The notes beneath the pieces are model-generated. The model was not told where the DNA came from and made no database searches. It saw only the letters and a program-made list of their open reading frames with translations. A stretch of DNA of 64,000 nt from Membranihabitans marinus (GTDB lineage: Bacteria; Bacteroidota; Bacteroidia; Chitinophagales; Saprospiraceae), in NCBI RefSeq assembly GCF_021729155.1, contig NZ_JAJQYA010000011.1, positions 62,001 to 126,000 of the forward strand. Direction: 5' to 3'. Both the position numbers and the translations under genes were made by a program. The stretch's first letter is position 1. Every line of letters starts with the position of its first letter. Below, one piece after another: positions 8,474 through 17,007 of the stretch.

Positions 8474-10480
8474 ATGTTGCATATCATTAAAACCAGATTG
8501 TTGATTTTTATTTTGTTGATTTGTACGACTTTATCCAATCAAGTCCTAGGTCAAGAGAATGAAAATTATTCGGCTTTTGATTTTGGTAGAATGTGGACTT
8601 TTGAGGATGCTCCTTTAGAATATTTCAATTCGACCTATAATCTTTCTTGGGATCAAGAATGGATGGATAAACTGCGGCAATCTGCCCTTAGATTTTCTAC
8701 TTTTTGTTCTGCTTCTTTTGTTTCCGAGCGCGGTTTGATAATGACCAATCATCATTGCTCTCGCAGTGTGGTGACTGACCTTCAGCAAGAGGGGGAAGAC
8801 TTTGATCGCGATGGTTTCTACGCTCGCGGTTTAATGGATGAACGCAAGGCCGAAGGCTTATTTGTCGATCAATTGATCCGTGCACAAGATGTTACTCAGA
8901 AAATGAAAGCCCTTATCGAAGAAAAAGGTCAAGAGGAGGCGGAAAAAGCCCTGATGGCTGCATATAAAGAAGAAGACTCATGGTCGGATTTGCGTTTGCA
9001 ATTGGTGACATATTACAGTGGTGGGCGATATGCTATGTATGGATATAAGCGGTTTAGTGATATTCGATTGGTATTAATTCCAGAAAACTCACTGGCCTTT
9101 TTCGGTGGAGATGCCGACAACTTTACTTATCCTAGATACAATCTCGATTTTACTTTCTGGAGGGCATATGACGATGAGGGTAATCCCCTAAATACCAGTG
9201 CTCATTATTTCCCCTTCAATCCAGATGGTATCGCAGAGGGCAATCCTGTATTTGTAATAGGTAATCCTGGCAGAACGGAGAGATATCGTACCATGACTCA
9301 GTTGGAGTACGATAGAGATGTGCGTATTCCTGCGGTACTTACTTTTATTCGAAGTAGTGTAGAGGTGTTAAAGGCGGAGTATGAAGAAACCGGTGATCCA
9401 CATATTCAAAACCGAATATTTAGTTTGGACAATGCCCGAAAAGCCTATACTGGTATATTGGAGGGATTGAATAATGAAAAATACATGGCTCGGAAGCAGG
9501 CAGCTGAGGAAGATATTCGAAGTAAGACAGCTTCTGATTTTACCAGTGACAACAATCCATGGGATAAACTCAATAGCATTTACGCTAAATTGGGGAATAT
9601 GGGGGCTTATTCTACCTTATTAAACCCAAGTCCCTATCGAGGGAAAATCACGGGATTTATTCATAAAGTATACGATTACATGGATGAAGAAACAGCTGAT
9701 TCAACCAGGTCAAAATTAGAGGCGGAGATTAATGAACAGTTGCCTGATGTGTTCGAGGGACAAAGTAAATATTTGCAAGCTTTAATTGATGATTACAGTA
9801 AATTTTCCTCTTTTCAATCGGTTTCCGCTGATGAAATTTTGACTTCTACATTTTTCAACAATCCAAAGAAAACAGCTTCTTGGTTAAAAAGCAAGGGGAA
9901 AAAATATGATAAGGATCCATTGATCCAATTGACCAAAACCTTGATGTCGGATTATCATCGCAATGTGGAGTTCAATCAAAAATATCAAGCTGAAATATCT
10001 CAAGCAAATGAAAAAATTTCATTTGCGGCATTTAAAGTTTTGGGAGATCAATTGCCTCCTGATGCTACTTTCACATTGAGAATATCTGATGGTGTAGTCA
10101 AGCCTTATAATTACAATGGAACAGTGTCTCCCATATATACTACTTATTTTGGGCTTTACAATCGATATTATAGTCATCAAATGGAATTTCCTTGGGACTT
10201 GCCTTCCAAATGGTTGAATCCAAGTATGGATTTATTGAGGTCTCCTCTAAACTTTGTATCGACCAATGACATTATTGGGGGCAATAGCGGATCGGCTATT
10301 ATCAATGCCAAAGGAGAAGCGGTAGGTTTAATATTTGATGGGAATATTGAATCGTTACCCGGTAATTTTATCTTTGATGAAACTAGAAATAGGGCTGTAA
10401 GTGTACATGCTGGTGGTATTGTCGCTTCATTGAAACATATTTATCGAGCAGATCGAATATTAAAAGAATTGGGATTGTAG
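8474..10480 (+). CDS. S46 family dipeptidyl-peptidase (DPP7-type)
   Basis: 668 residues with a signal peptide (hydrophobic 9-24, cleavage near VLGQEN). S46 peptidases are periplasmic serine exopeptidases that clip dipeptides from imported oligopeptides. The chymotrypsin-like parts are visible: GLIMTNHHCS (His93/His94 pair), the FGGDADNFTYPRYNLDF block, and GGNSGSAI with nucleophile Ser605. The residue 18 after the nucleophile, which in characterised enzymes separates DPP11 (Arg, acidic P1) from DPP7 (Gly, hydrophobic/broad P1), is Gly623 in LIFDGN, so DPP7-like specificity is predicted. The protein is somewhat shorter than the 700-720 residues typical of Porphyromonas enzymes. It stands alone. 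Confidence 0.93.
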   Translation: MLHIIKTRLLIFILLICTTLSNQVLGQENENYSAFDFGRMWTFEDAPLEYFNSTYNLSWDQEWMDKLRQSALRFSTFCSASFVSERGLIMTNHHCSRSVVTDLQQEGEDFDRDGFYARGLMDERKAEGLFVDQLIRAQDVTQKMKALIEEKGQEEAEKALMAAYKEEDSWSDLRLQLVTYYSGGRYAMYGYKRFSDIRLVLIPENSLAFFGGDADNFTYPRYNLDFTFWRAYDDEGNPLNTSAHYFPFNPDGIAEGNPVFVIGNPGRTERYRTMTQLEYDRDVRIPAVLTFIRSSVEVLKAEYEETGDPHIQNRIFSLDNARKAYTGILEGLNNEKYMARKQAAEEDIRSKTASDFTSDNNPWDKLNSIYAKLGNMGAYSTLLNPSPYRGKITGFIHKVYDYMDEETADSTRSKLEAEINEQLPDVFEGQSKYLQALIDDYSKFSSFQSVSADEILTSTFFNNPKKTASWLKSKGKKYDKDPLIQLTKTLMSDYHRNVEFNQKYQAEISQANEKISFAAFKVLGDQLPPDATFTLRISDGVVKPYNYNGTVSPIYTTYFGLYNRYYSHQMEFPWDLPSKWLNPSMDLLRSPLNFVSTNDIIGGNSGSAIINAKGEAVGLIFDGNIESLPGNFIFDETRNRAVSVHAGGIVASLKHIYRADRILKELGL

Positions 10481-10737
10481 AGATGGATGTGCCAACAAAT
10501 TGATATTTTAATATTGAAAAGATTACCTGGTAAATAGGTTGCAAACATCTTTCCAGATCAAAATCTCAGATTGATGTAATTTGAATGATAACGTGAATGG
10601 TGATACTCATGGATTTGTCACACTTTTTGCCCAATCTATCCTATTATATCATTACAGGGAATGAAAAGATATGATCTATACGTGTCAGAAAATTGACAAT
10701 GCAAAAAGTCCGCCAAATCAATGTTGTTGGATGCTTT

Positions 10738-11200
10738 ATACACCTCACCCACCCGAGGGAATAATCCCTCGGTTCCCTCATCAAATGCCTTTAGTAGGCA
10801 TTTGGCTCTGTGAGCTGCATTCGGTCACCCACGGCTATTAGACTACGCCCCTTCAGGGCTTTTTCAATTTCTATCAAGTATTTAAAATCCTCAGAATGTT
10901 GTTATCAAAATTTTGATTTCTGACATTCGAACAATTATTACGGGTACCAATTCTATTTTATCCACCCCCGCCTTTCAGGCAGTCCCGCCAGCGGGGGACA
11001 TTTGAGCAACTTTATTCAGTCGTGCATTTTGCTCGGTCATTCGTAGACCGATTTACGGTCTACGGTACTTCGTACTTCATTCGATCACCTCGGCGTGACT
11101 GCAACGTAATTCGATAGGTTTATAGCCACTGTGCTGCGACGAGACTGCATTTATACTGATCAGTATAAATGCCTGTCTATTGATCTATAGCGCTGCCAAT
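10738..11200 (+). repeat. Mosaic hairpin-repeat tract, locus 1
   Basis: This part of a 750-bp gene-free stretch (10481-11230) is built of hairpins. Perfect stems: CCGAGGGA/TCCCTCGG (10753-10772, 4-nt loop), CAAATGCCT/AGGCATTTG (10782-10804), CCCCCGC/GCGGGGG (10965-10997), GTAGACCG/CGGTCTAC (11043-11063) and a loop-less palindrome of 13-base arms, GCATTTATACTGA (11147-11172). Segments recur at 37.5 kb (CTCGGTTCCCTCATC; GAGCAACTTyATTCAGTC) and at 50.2 kb (TAGCCACTGTGCTGCGAC). A C-rich hairpin with five T follows at 10846-10865 and may terminate transcription of the peptidase gene. No open frame or transposase remnant is visible. Confidence 0.75.
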
Positions 11201-11230
11201 CCTTCTTAAATTTTATCTCGGAGGCTAATC

Positions 11231-13720
11231 CTATTGCAAGCCCAATGACGGTACTTTACTTTGATGGTTTTGTAAACCACATTCTAGAAAATACTGGAAC
11301 TCATCGATTGCAGGGGTATAGCCAACTGGTTTGTTTAACAACTGACCTTCGTTGTCCATCAATACATAGAAAGGTTGTGAATTGTTTTTGAAAAACTCAG
11401 TCTGAAAGAATTGCCATTTATCTCCTACGGTTTTAAGCGTTCTTTCTCCGCCGTTGTGTTTGGGTAGACTTACCATTTCTTCCTCAGTCAATGGCGTTCT
11501 GTCGTCTACATATAGAGAAATCAGTACAAATTCATCTTGTAAAATCGAGGTGATTTTTGCATCCGGCCAAACGTGTTCTTCCATCTTACGACAATTGACA
11601 CAGGCATAGCCAGTGAAATCCAACATCACAGGAAGGTTGTTTTCTTTGGCATATTTCATTCCAGCCTCCAAGTCTTTAAAGCAATTGATATTATTGGGAC
11701 ATTCATTGGGGTGGAGTAAACTATACCCTACAGGAGGAGCTATACCACTTAAGAGCTTTAGCGAAGTAAAGGTCTGTGTATTTTCATTGTATCTAAAACC
11801 ACTGAGGAGATAGGCTGCAATAACTAGGGAAAGAATTCCCAATATTTTTCTAGGTCTTCCGACATTGGCCACTTTGGCGTCATGTGGGAATCTAAATACT
11901 CCCAATAAGTACAATGCCAATCCAATGGCAAGGACAATCCAAATAACGAGGAAGATTTCTATTTTCAATAATCCCCAATGTTTGACCAGATCGGCATTGG
12001 ATAAAAATTTAAAGGCCAAAGCCAATTCTAAGAAACCCATAATTACTTTTACCGTAGTCATCCATGATCCCGATTTGGGGAGTTTGGCTAGTACTGCAGG
12101 GAAGGCGGCAAATAGTCCAAAGGGCAGAGCCAATGCCAAACCAAAGCCAGACATTCCAGCCGTCAATTGCATAGCACCTCCGTTGGAGCTTAGCGATCCA
12201 GCCAACAGTGAACCCAAGATAGGTCCTGTACATGAAAAGGATACCAATGCCAAGGTTAAGGCCATAAAGAATATTCCAACACCTCCGCCAATGCCTTCCG
12301 CTTGACTTACTTTATTGGACCATGACGATGGTAGCGTCAATTCATAATAGCCGAAAAATGAAAAAGCAAACAAAATGAATACAATAAAGAAAACAATATT
12401 TAAAACTACATTGGTTGAAATATTATTGAGGATATCGGGATTAATGCTGTCTATAAAATGAAATGGAAGACTTAATAGAAGGTAAATCAAAAAGATAAAT
12501 CCGCCATACATGGTCGCTCTCTGTATCCCTACTGCTTTGGATGAATTGGTTTTTGTAAAATAACTCACGGTTAGGGGAATCATGGGAAATACACATGGAG
12601 TTAACAATGCGATAAGTCCACCGATGAATCCCAGAAAGAAGATTTTACCATTCCCAGATTTTGATAATGGTTCATCGTTACTACCTTGACTGTATGAACA
12701 ATTCTCAATATCGGTATCGTCCATGATGGTTGGGTCGAGATTGTAGTATGCCATTAAGGCTCCCTGACTTTCTTTAGAAGAGGCCGTTAAATCTGAGTCA
12801 GATCCGTTGGCATCTATTATCGTAAGCATTTGTTTTTCCACATCGATTACAAAGGAAACAGGTGGAGGGAATACACATTCGGTATTGGAGCAACTCATAT
12901 ATTCGAGGATTCCCTTAATAGATTTGGTATTAGCTGGGATAGAAATTATATCGGTCAATACCATTTCATCAAATACCTTGGTTACCTCGGTTTCAAATAT
13001 TTCATCGTGCTCAGTTTTTATATTAGGGCCACTTTCTTTTTCTTCTATTATTCGAAGGTCTTCACTTTCATAGGTTATTGTGGCTGGTACTGGGCCGGCG
13101 TCGTCCCTCAGGTTTCTCGAATAGACATACCAACCTTCATCAATACTTCCGGTAAAGGTCAATTCGATTTGTCCATTGTCTAGTTGTGTATATTTCCCCG
13201 TCCATTTGGCTGGTATTTTAATATCATCTTCTGTGTCTGAAAGACTACTCTCATCTGTAGTAAGAGAAGGTTCAGAATCTAGATTGAATGAAAATTCAAC
13301 GATAGTAGGAGGGAGACATCTGGCATCGTCACATGTCATATACTCCAATTGTCCCGATAGGGTAGACAATCCTTCTTCTATGGATATTCGTTGAACGATC
13401 ATCATATTGTCACTAAATTTGGTCACATCCATGTCGAACATAGCATCGTGCCCACTTTTTTCGTGCCCACTTTCTTCACTTTGTCCTATGAGGGAATAAC
13501 CTTTGTCTGTGTCGTAATGAATGGTAGTAGGTATAGGTCCGCCTTCGTCTAAAAATTGACTGTACACATACCAACCGTTATCAATATCTGCAGTAAATAT
13601 AAGATCCCATTCCGTTTCCGAAATTTGAGTGGCCTCTGTGGACCATTTGACGGGTTCCAAAATCTGGCTATATAAGGAAGAATGACAATAAAGGAGAATA
13701 CAACAGATTATAATTCGCAT
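11231..13720 (-). CDS. dsbD: DsbD-family thiol:disulfide interchange protein with duplicated N-terminal domain
   Basis: 829 residues from the ATG at 13720, which gives a clean signal peptide (MRIIICCILLYCHSSLYSQ); a TTG 14 codons upstream is the only alternative. Two tandem copies of a DsbD-alpha/corrector-like domain follow, each with GWYVYS, an Asp/Gly-Pro-Pro turn and a Cys pair (YMTCDDARC and YMSCSNTEC). Then a DsbD transmembrane domain with the redox Cys of LLTPCVFPMIPL and of VSFSCTGPILG, about eight helices, and a C-terminal thioredoxin domain with CVNC (Cys707, Cys710). It should carry electrons from cytoplasmic thioredoxin to periplasmic acceptors. Usual family members have one N-terminal domain; the duplication is the oddity. 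Confidence 0.9.
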   Translation of the reverse strand: MRIIICCILLYCHSSLYSQILEPVKWSTEATQISETEWDLIFTADIDNGWYVYSQFLDEGGPIPTTIHYDTDKGYSLIGQSEESGHEKSGHDAMFDMDVTKFSDNMMIVQRISIEEGLSTLSGQLEYMTCDDARCLPPTIVEFSFNLDSEPSLTTDESSLSDTEDDIKIPAKWTGKYTQLDNGQIELTFTGSIDEGWYVYSRNLRDDAGPVPATITYESEDLRIIEEKESGPNIKTEHDEIFETEVTKVFDEMVLTDIISIPANTKSIKGILEYMSCSNTECVFPPPVSFVIDVEKQMLTIIDANGSDSDLTASSKESQGALMAYYNLDPTIMDDTDIENCSYSQGSNDEPLSKSGNGKIFFLGFIGGLIALLTPCVFPMIPLTVSYFTKTNSSKAVGIQRATMYGGFIFLIYLLLSLPFHFIDSINPDILNNISTNVVLNIVFFIVFILFAFSFFGYYELTLPSSWSNKVSQAEGIGGGVGIFFMALTLALVSFSCTGPILGSLLAGSLSSNGGAMQLTAGMSGFGLALALPFGLFAAFPAVLAKLPKSGSWMTTVKVIMGFLELALAFKFLSNADLVKHWGLLKIEIFLVIWIVLAIGLALYLLGVFRFPHDAKVANVGRPRKILGILSLVIAAYLLSGFRYNENTQTFTSLKLLSGIAPPVGYSLLHPNECPNNINCFKDLEAGMKYAKENNLPVMLDFTGYACVNCRKMEEHVWPDAKITSILQDEFVLISLYVDDRTPLTEEEMVSLPKHNGGERTLKTVGDKWQFFQTEFFKNNSQPFYVLMDNEGQLLNKPVGYTPAIDEFQYFLECGLQNHQSKVPSLGLQ

Positions 13721-13894
13721 AGTGATATCAATATATGGATGTCTGATGAAAATCAATAGCAAAATTAATCAATCTACATTGATTAAAAGCTCAGACTATC
13801 AGAGTTTAACGGTAGATTAATGACTTTGTTTTTAAATCTAAAAAATAGCGTTAAAAACAAGGTATGTGGAAGGTGTTTTATGTTTTAGTGGAGA

Positions 13895-14605
13895 CTAAAC
13901 TGCAGTTTCGAGTTTTAATTCCATAAGGCTCATAAACAATTGTTGTCCATCTGTTAAACCGACGGTTTGTTCTGAAGCTCTTTCAGGGTGTGGCATCATC
14001 CCAAATATATTCCCGGCTTTATTGCAGATCCCAGCAATATTTTCGATACTGCCATTGATGTTCTCAGTTTCAGTAGTTTCTCCCTGTGAGTTACTGTATC
14101 GAAACAATATTTGATCGTTGTCTTTCAAAGACTGCAGAGTTTCGGCATCACAATAATATCTTCCGTCTCCATGAGCCACAGGCATGGTCAATAAATCATT
14201 GGTTTGACAATATTGAGTCAATCTTCGTTTATTGGTTTCTACCCGAAGTACAATGTTTTTAGAAATATATTTTTGTTGATTATTTTTCAACAAAGCACCG
14301 GGCAACAAGCCAGCTTCACACAATATCTGGAAACCGTTACAAATACCGAATATCAATCCTCCGTTGTTACCGTGTTCGATGACGGCATTCATGATGGGTG
14401 AAAATCTTGCAATAGCTCCACTTCTCAAATAGTCGCCATAAGAAAAACCTCCAGGCACAATAATACAATCCTCGGTAGTAAAATTGGGAAGTTCTGTTTC
14501 CTTATGCCATATTTTTTCAACTTTTTGATTGAAAACCTGCCCAATGATATGCACCATATCATCATCACAATTCGACCCTGGGAAAACGATTACACCAAAT
14601 TTCAT
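13895..14605 (-). CDS. purQ: Phosphoribosylformylglycinamidine synthase, glutaminase subunit PurQ
   Basis: 236 residues, normal for stand-alone PurQ. Class I glutamine amidotransferase: FPGSNCDDD at the N-terminus, GGFSYGDYLRSGAI oxyanion region, nucleophile Cys89 in FGICNGFQIL, and His206/Glu208 in MMPHPERA. It supplies ammonia from glutamine to PurL for the fourth step of purine synthesis. It has a good Bacteroidota promoter just upstream. A separate PurQ implies small PurL plus PurS or a variant elsewhere; neither is in the window. Confidence 0.97.
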   Translation of the reverse strand: MKFGVIVFPGSNCDDDMVHIIGQVFNQKVEKIWHKETELPNFTTEDCIIVPGGFSYGDYLRSGAIARFSPIMNAVIEHGNNGGLIFGICNGFQILCEAGLLPGALLKNNQQKYISKNIVLRVETNKRRLTQYCQTNDLLTMPVAHGDGRYYCDAETLQSLKDNDQILFRYSNSQGETTETENINGSIENIAGICNKAGNIFGMMPHPERASEQTVGLTDGQQLFMSLMELKLETAV

Positions 14606-14623
14606 ATGATCTATAATTTTTTA

Positions 14624-14655
14624 CAAAGGTAGTATTAAGTTCATGAATTACCGAA
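14624..14655 (-). promoter_or_regulatory. Putative Bacteroidota promoter of purQ
   Basis: Read on the minus strand: a TTCG box (14652-14655, one mismatch to TTTG), a 20-bp spacer, and TACCTTTG (14624-14631), a full match to the -7 consensus TAnnTTTG. It lies 18 bp before the purQ start codon. Confidence 0.6.
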
Positions 14656-14724
14656 TAATTTGTCTCTGTATTCAAGGACTATTCTCGATATTCATCAGAT
14701 GAAATTCAATCCAAGTGGGAATAA

Positions 14725-15699
14725 TTATACTAGGAAATATTGAAACATTAGGGCGATTAAGAGCAAGAGAAAGTGAAAGCTTTCAGAGATGTTGTGTCTG
14801 TTGATTTGTAGAAAATAGGTGCCCAACAATATGGATAATGGTATGGTCAACACCATGGTATCCTGTAGCGTAACACTTCCTGCTAAAGCGAATACTATCC
14901 ATCCAAAAGTCAATACATAGAAAATAAAGTTGAGCTTATTTCGCACAAATATATTGGTTCGATTCACCAGATTATTAAAGGAAATAAAGATAAATAAGGT
15001 AAGTAGACCCAAACAGCCCACTTTTACAATGCCGTAATTAGCGAATACAAATGGGTATTTAAAATATTTCAATTGTAGGATAAAGTCCTGAAAAAATTCA
15101 GTTAATTCTCCCTTTAACAACAAATACGATAGTACAAAGTAGATGGGGAGCATCAATCCGATGACATACAATAAAATATCTTTATTCTTAATGGCCACTA
15201 AACTGTTGGCTGCGAGTATGAAGAATGGAAAAAACCAAAGAAATTCTATGTTGCAAAATCCAGCTAAGCAGATAAAGAAACCCGTGTTAAACATCCGTTT
15301 TGAACGTTGATTTCTATGGATGATTTGGAATAAATTGAATATGGCAATAATTAAAAAAGTATTGCCGATTAAGACCGAACTCAAAGGATGAATGTCGGGG
15401 AAAATCGATATCAATAGAATGTAGAAAATACCGGGAAAGAGAGAATTTCCAATGGCCAATTTGTTGATCCCTACCAGTCGATTGATATAGGCTATGTGGT
15501 AGAATAACAGCAAAATAGAAATTGATTTATACAACCACGGGGACAATCCATTAATTTCACCGATTAAGTAAAAGGCTGCAGAGTCCTGGTCTACAAGAGG
15601 GCCATAAGCTTCAAAAAAGGTAAAAAGCCGTATGCCGATCAAGTAAATTAGAACAAAGACATAATTGAAGATTCTATTTTCTCGAAAAAATTGTAGCAA
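14725..15699 (-). CDS. Multi-pass inner membrane protein, DUF6427-like
   Basis: 324 residues, almost entirely membrane: roughly nine to ten hydrophobic helices separated by short basic loops (for example NRLVGINK, HRNQRSKRMF, NLVNRTN). The opening MLQFFRENRIFNY and overall layout resemble the DUF6427 membrane proteins of Bacteroidota, of unknown function. No catalytic motif is recognisable. It lies 119 bp upstream of purQ on the same strand, and divergent to the polyprenyl synthase gene. Confidence 0.6.
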   Translation of the reverse strand: MLQFFRENRIFNYVFVLIYLIGIRLFTFFEAYGPLVDQDSAAFYLIGEINGLSPWLYKSISILLLFYHIAYINRLVGINKLAIGNSLFPGIFYILLISIFPDIHPLSSVLIGNTFLIIAIFNLFQIIHRNQRSKRMFNTGFFICLAGFCNIEFLWFFPFFILAANSLVAIKNKDILLYVIGLMLPIYFVLSYLLLKGELTEFFQDFILQLKYFKYPFVFANYGIVKVGCLGLLTLFIFISFNNLVNRTNIFVRNKLNFIFYVLTFGWIVFALAGSVTLQDTMVLTIPLSILLGTYFLQINRHNISESFHFLLLLIALMFQYFLV

Positions 15700-16023
15700 A
15701 TTTTAAATTTAAAGTTTAAAGTACTTGGTTTTAAATTTTTTGAAAGTGCTTTAATAACATTGTATATATAGTTATAATACAATACATTTATTAACTATAT
15801 TCAAAACTATGCTCGTAACCTCCCTAGGGCTATCCAAATTATCAATTCACTGCAGTCAAAAATGATGATATTCAATAGACTAATATGGCGTTTTAATAAT
15901 AGGTCTTCTTAGGGCTAAAACAAAAGTAATTAAATCCATGGGATTTATTTTGATTATGTGTATAATATTCGAGTGAAAGACTATTTTAATTTTTCTATCT
16001 TGCAAGATCTTTTAGAATAAAAT
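15700..16023. other. Divergent intergenic region, 324 bp
   Basis: AT-rich spacer between the membrane-protein gene (minus) and the polyprenyl synthase gene (plus). It holds a minus-strand -7-like box TACTTTTG (15921-15928) and a plus-strand near-match TATCTTGC about 30 bp before the synthase ATG. An AT-rich inverted repeat, ATTGTAT/ATACAAT, lies at about 15759-15783. No gene seen. Confidence 0.4.
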
Positions 16024-16998
16024 ATGGCAAAACCATTAGACGATATTAAAATTCCAGTTAAGATTGAATTGCAAATCTTTGAGGACATTTTTCGCGATTC
16101 CATGCGCAGTAAAGTACCTTTATTAAATCGCATAACTCATTTTTTAACCAAACACAAAGGCAAGCAAGTCAGGCCTTTGATGGTGCTGCTCAGCGCACGT
16201 GCTTTGGGGGATATTTCTCCTAAAACCTATAGAGCTGCTAGTTTGGTTGAGTTGTTGCATACGGCTACCTTGGTACACGATGATGTAGTGGACGATGCCC
16301 TGGAAAGAAGAGGATTTTTTAGTGTGTTTGCACTTTGGAAAAAGAAGGCAGCTGTCCTAATCGGCGATTACTTGTTGTCCAAAGGCTTGTTGTTGGCTGT
16401 AGAGAACAAGGACTACAATATACTGGAAACGGTATCTAACGCAGTTCGACTGATGAGTGAAGGAGAACTAATGCAAATAGAAAAGACCAGGAAACTCGAT
16501 ATTACAGAACCTGAGTATTTTGATATTATCGAGCGCAAAACTGCCTCACTAATTGCCTCCGCCTGTAAAGCTGGAGCTGAATCCGTCACCGAAGACGAAG
16601 AAGAAATAGAAGCGCTGTATCAATATGGGCATTGGATAGGGATTGGCTTTCAGATGAAAGACGATCTTTTCGATTACGGCAATAATAAAATTGGTAAGCC
16701 CACGGGCAATGATATCCAAGAAAAGAAGATTACTCTTCCTCTATTACATGCATTAAAACAGGTTGATACTAGGGAGAAAAGGAAGATTCTTCGGCTTCTT
16801 AAAAAGAGAAAGAAAAAGAAATCTCAAGTCAATTATATTATACAATGCGTCTTGGATAATGGAGGCATTGAATACACTGAAAAAATAATGTATGAGTGTC
16901 TGGATAAAGCCAAGAATGCTTTATCTGTCATAAAAGACAATCCAGCCAAATCTTCCTTAGAACAATTGGCTGACTTTGTTGGCTCCCGTAAATTATAG
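16024..16998 (+). CDS. Long-chain trans-polyprenyl diphosphate synthase
   Basis: 324 residues, all-alpha polyprenyl synthetase. First Asp-rich motif HDDVVDD (Asp86-Asp90) followed by RRG, second motif DDLFD (Asp213-Asp217) with KPTGNDIQEKKITLPLLHAL after it. The residues before the first DDxxD (LVELLHTATLVH) lack bulky aromatics at -4/-5, as in octaprenyl/heptaprenyl (IspB/HepT-like) rather than farnesyl synthases; chain length is therefore inferred to be long. It probably makes the menaquinone side chain used by the succinate dehydrogenase encoded at 41 kb. Convergent with murA with only 9 bp between stops. Confidence 0.92.
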   Translation: MAKPLDDIKIPVKIELQIFEDIFRDSMRSKVPLLNRITHFLTKHKGKQVRPLMVLLSARALGDISPKTYRAASLVELLHTATLVHDDVVDDALERRGFFSVFALWKKKAAVLIGDYLLSKGLLLAVENKDYNILETVSNAVRLMSEGELMQIEKTRKLDITEPEYFDIIERKTASLIASACKAGAESVTEDEEEIEALYQYGHWIGIGFQMKDDLFDYGNNKIGKPTGNDIQEKKITLPLLHALKQVDTREKRKILRLLKKRKKKKSQVNYIIQCVLDNGGIEYTEKIMYECLDKAKNALSVIKDNPAKSSLEQLADFVGSRKL

Positions 16999-17007
16999 AC
17001 TTTTTAG

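Noticed and set aside
10481-11230. tRNA, CRISPR or IS element in the hairpin tract
   Set aside because: No cloverleaf, no evenly spaced direct repeats and no transposase frame.
11865-12305. 146-residue plus-strand frame inside the dsbD gene
   Set aside because: Antisense shadow of the membrane domain; no independent homology.
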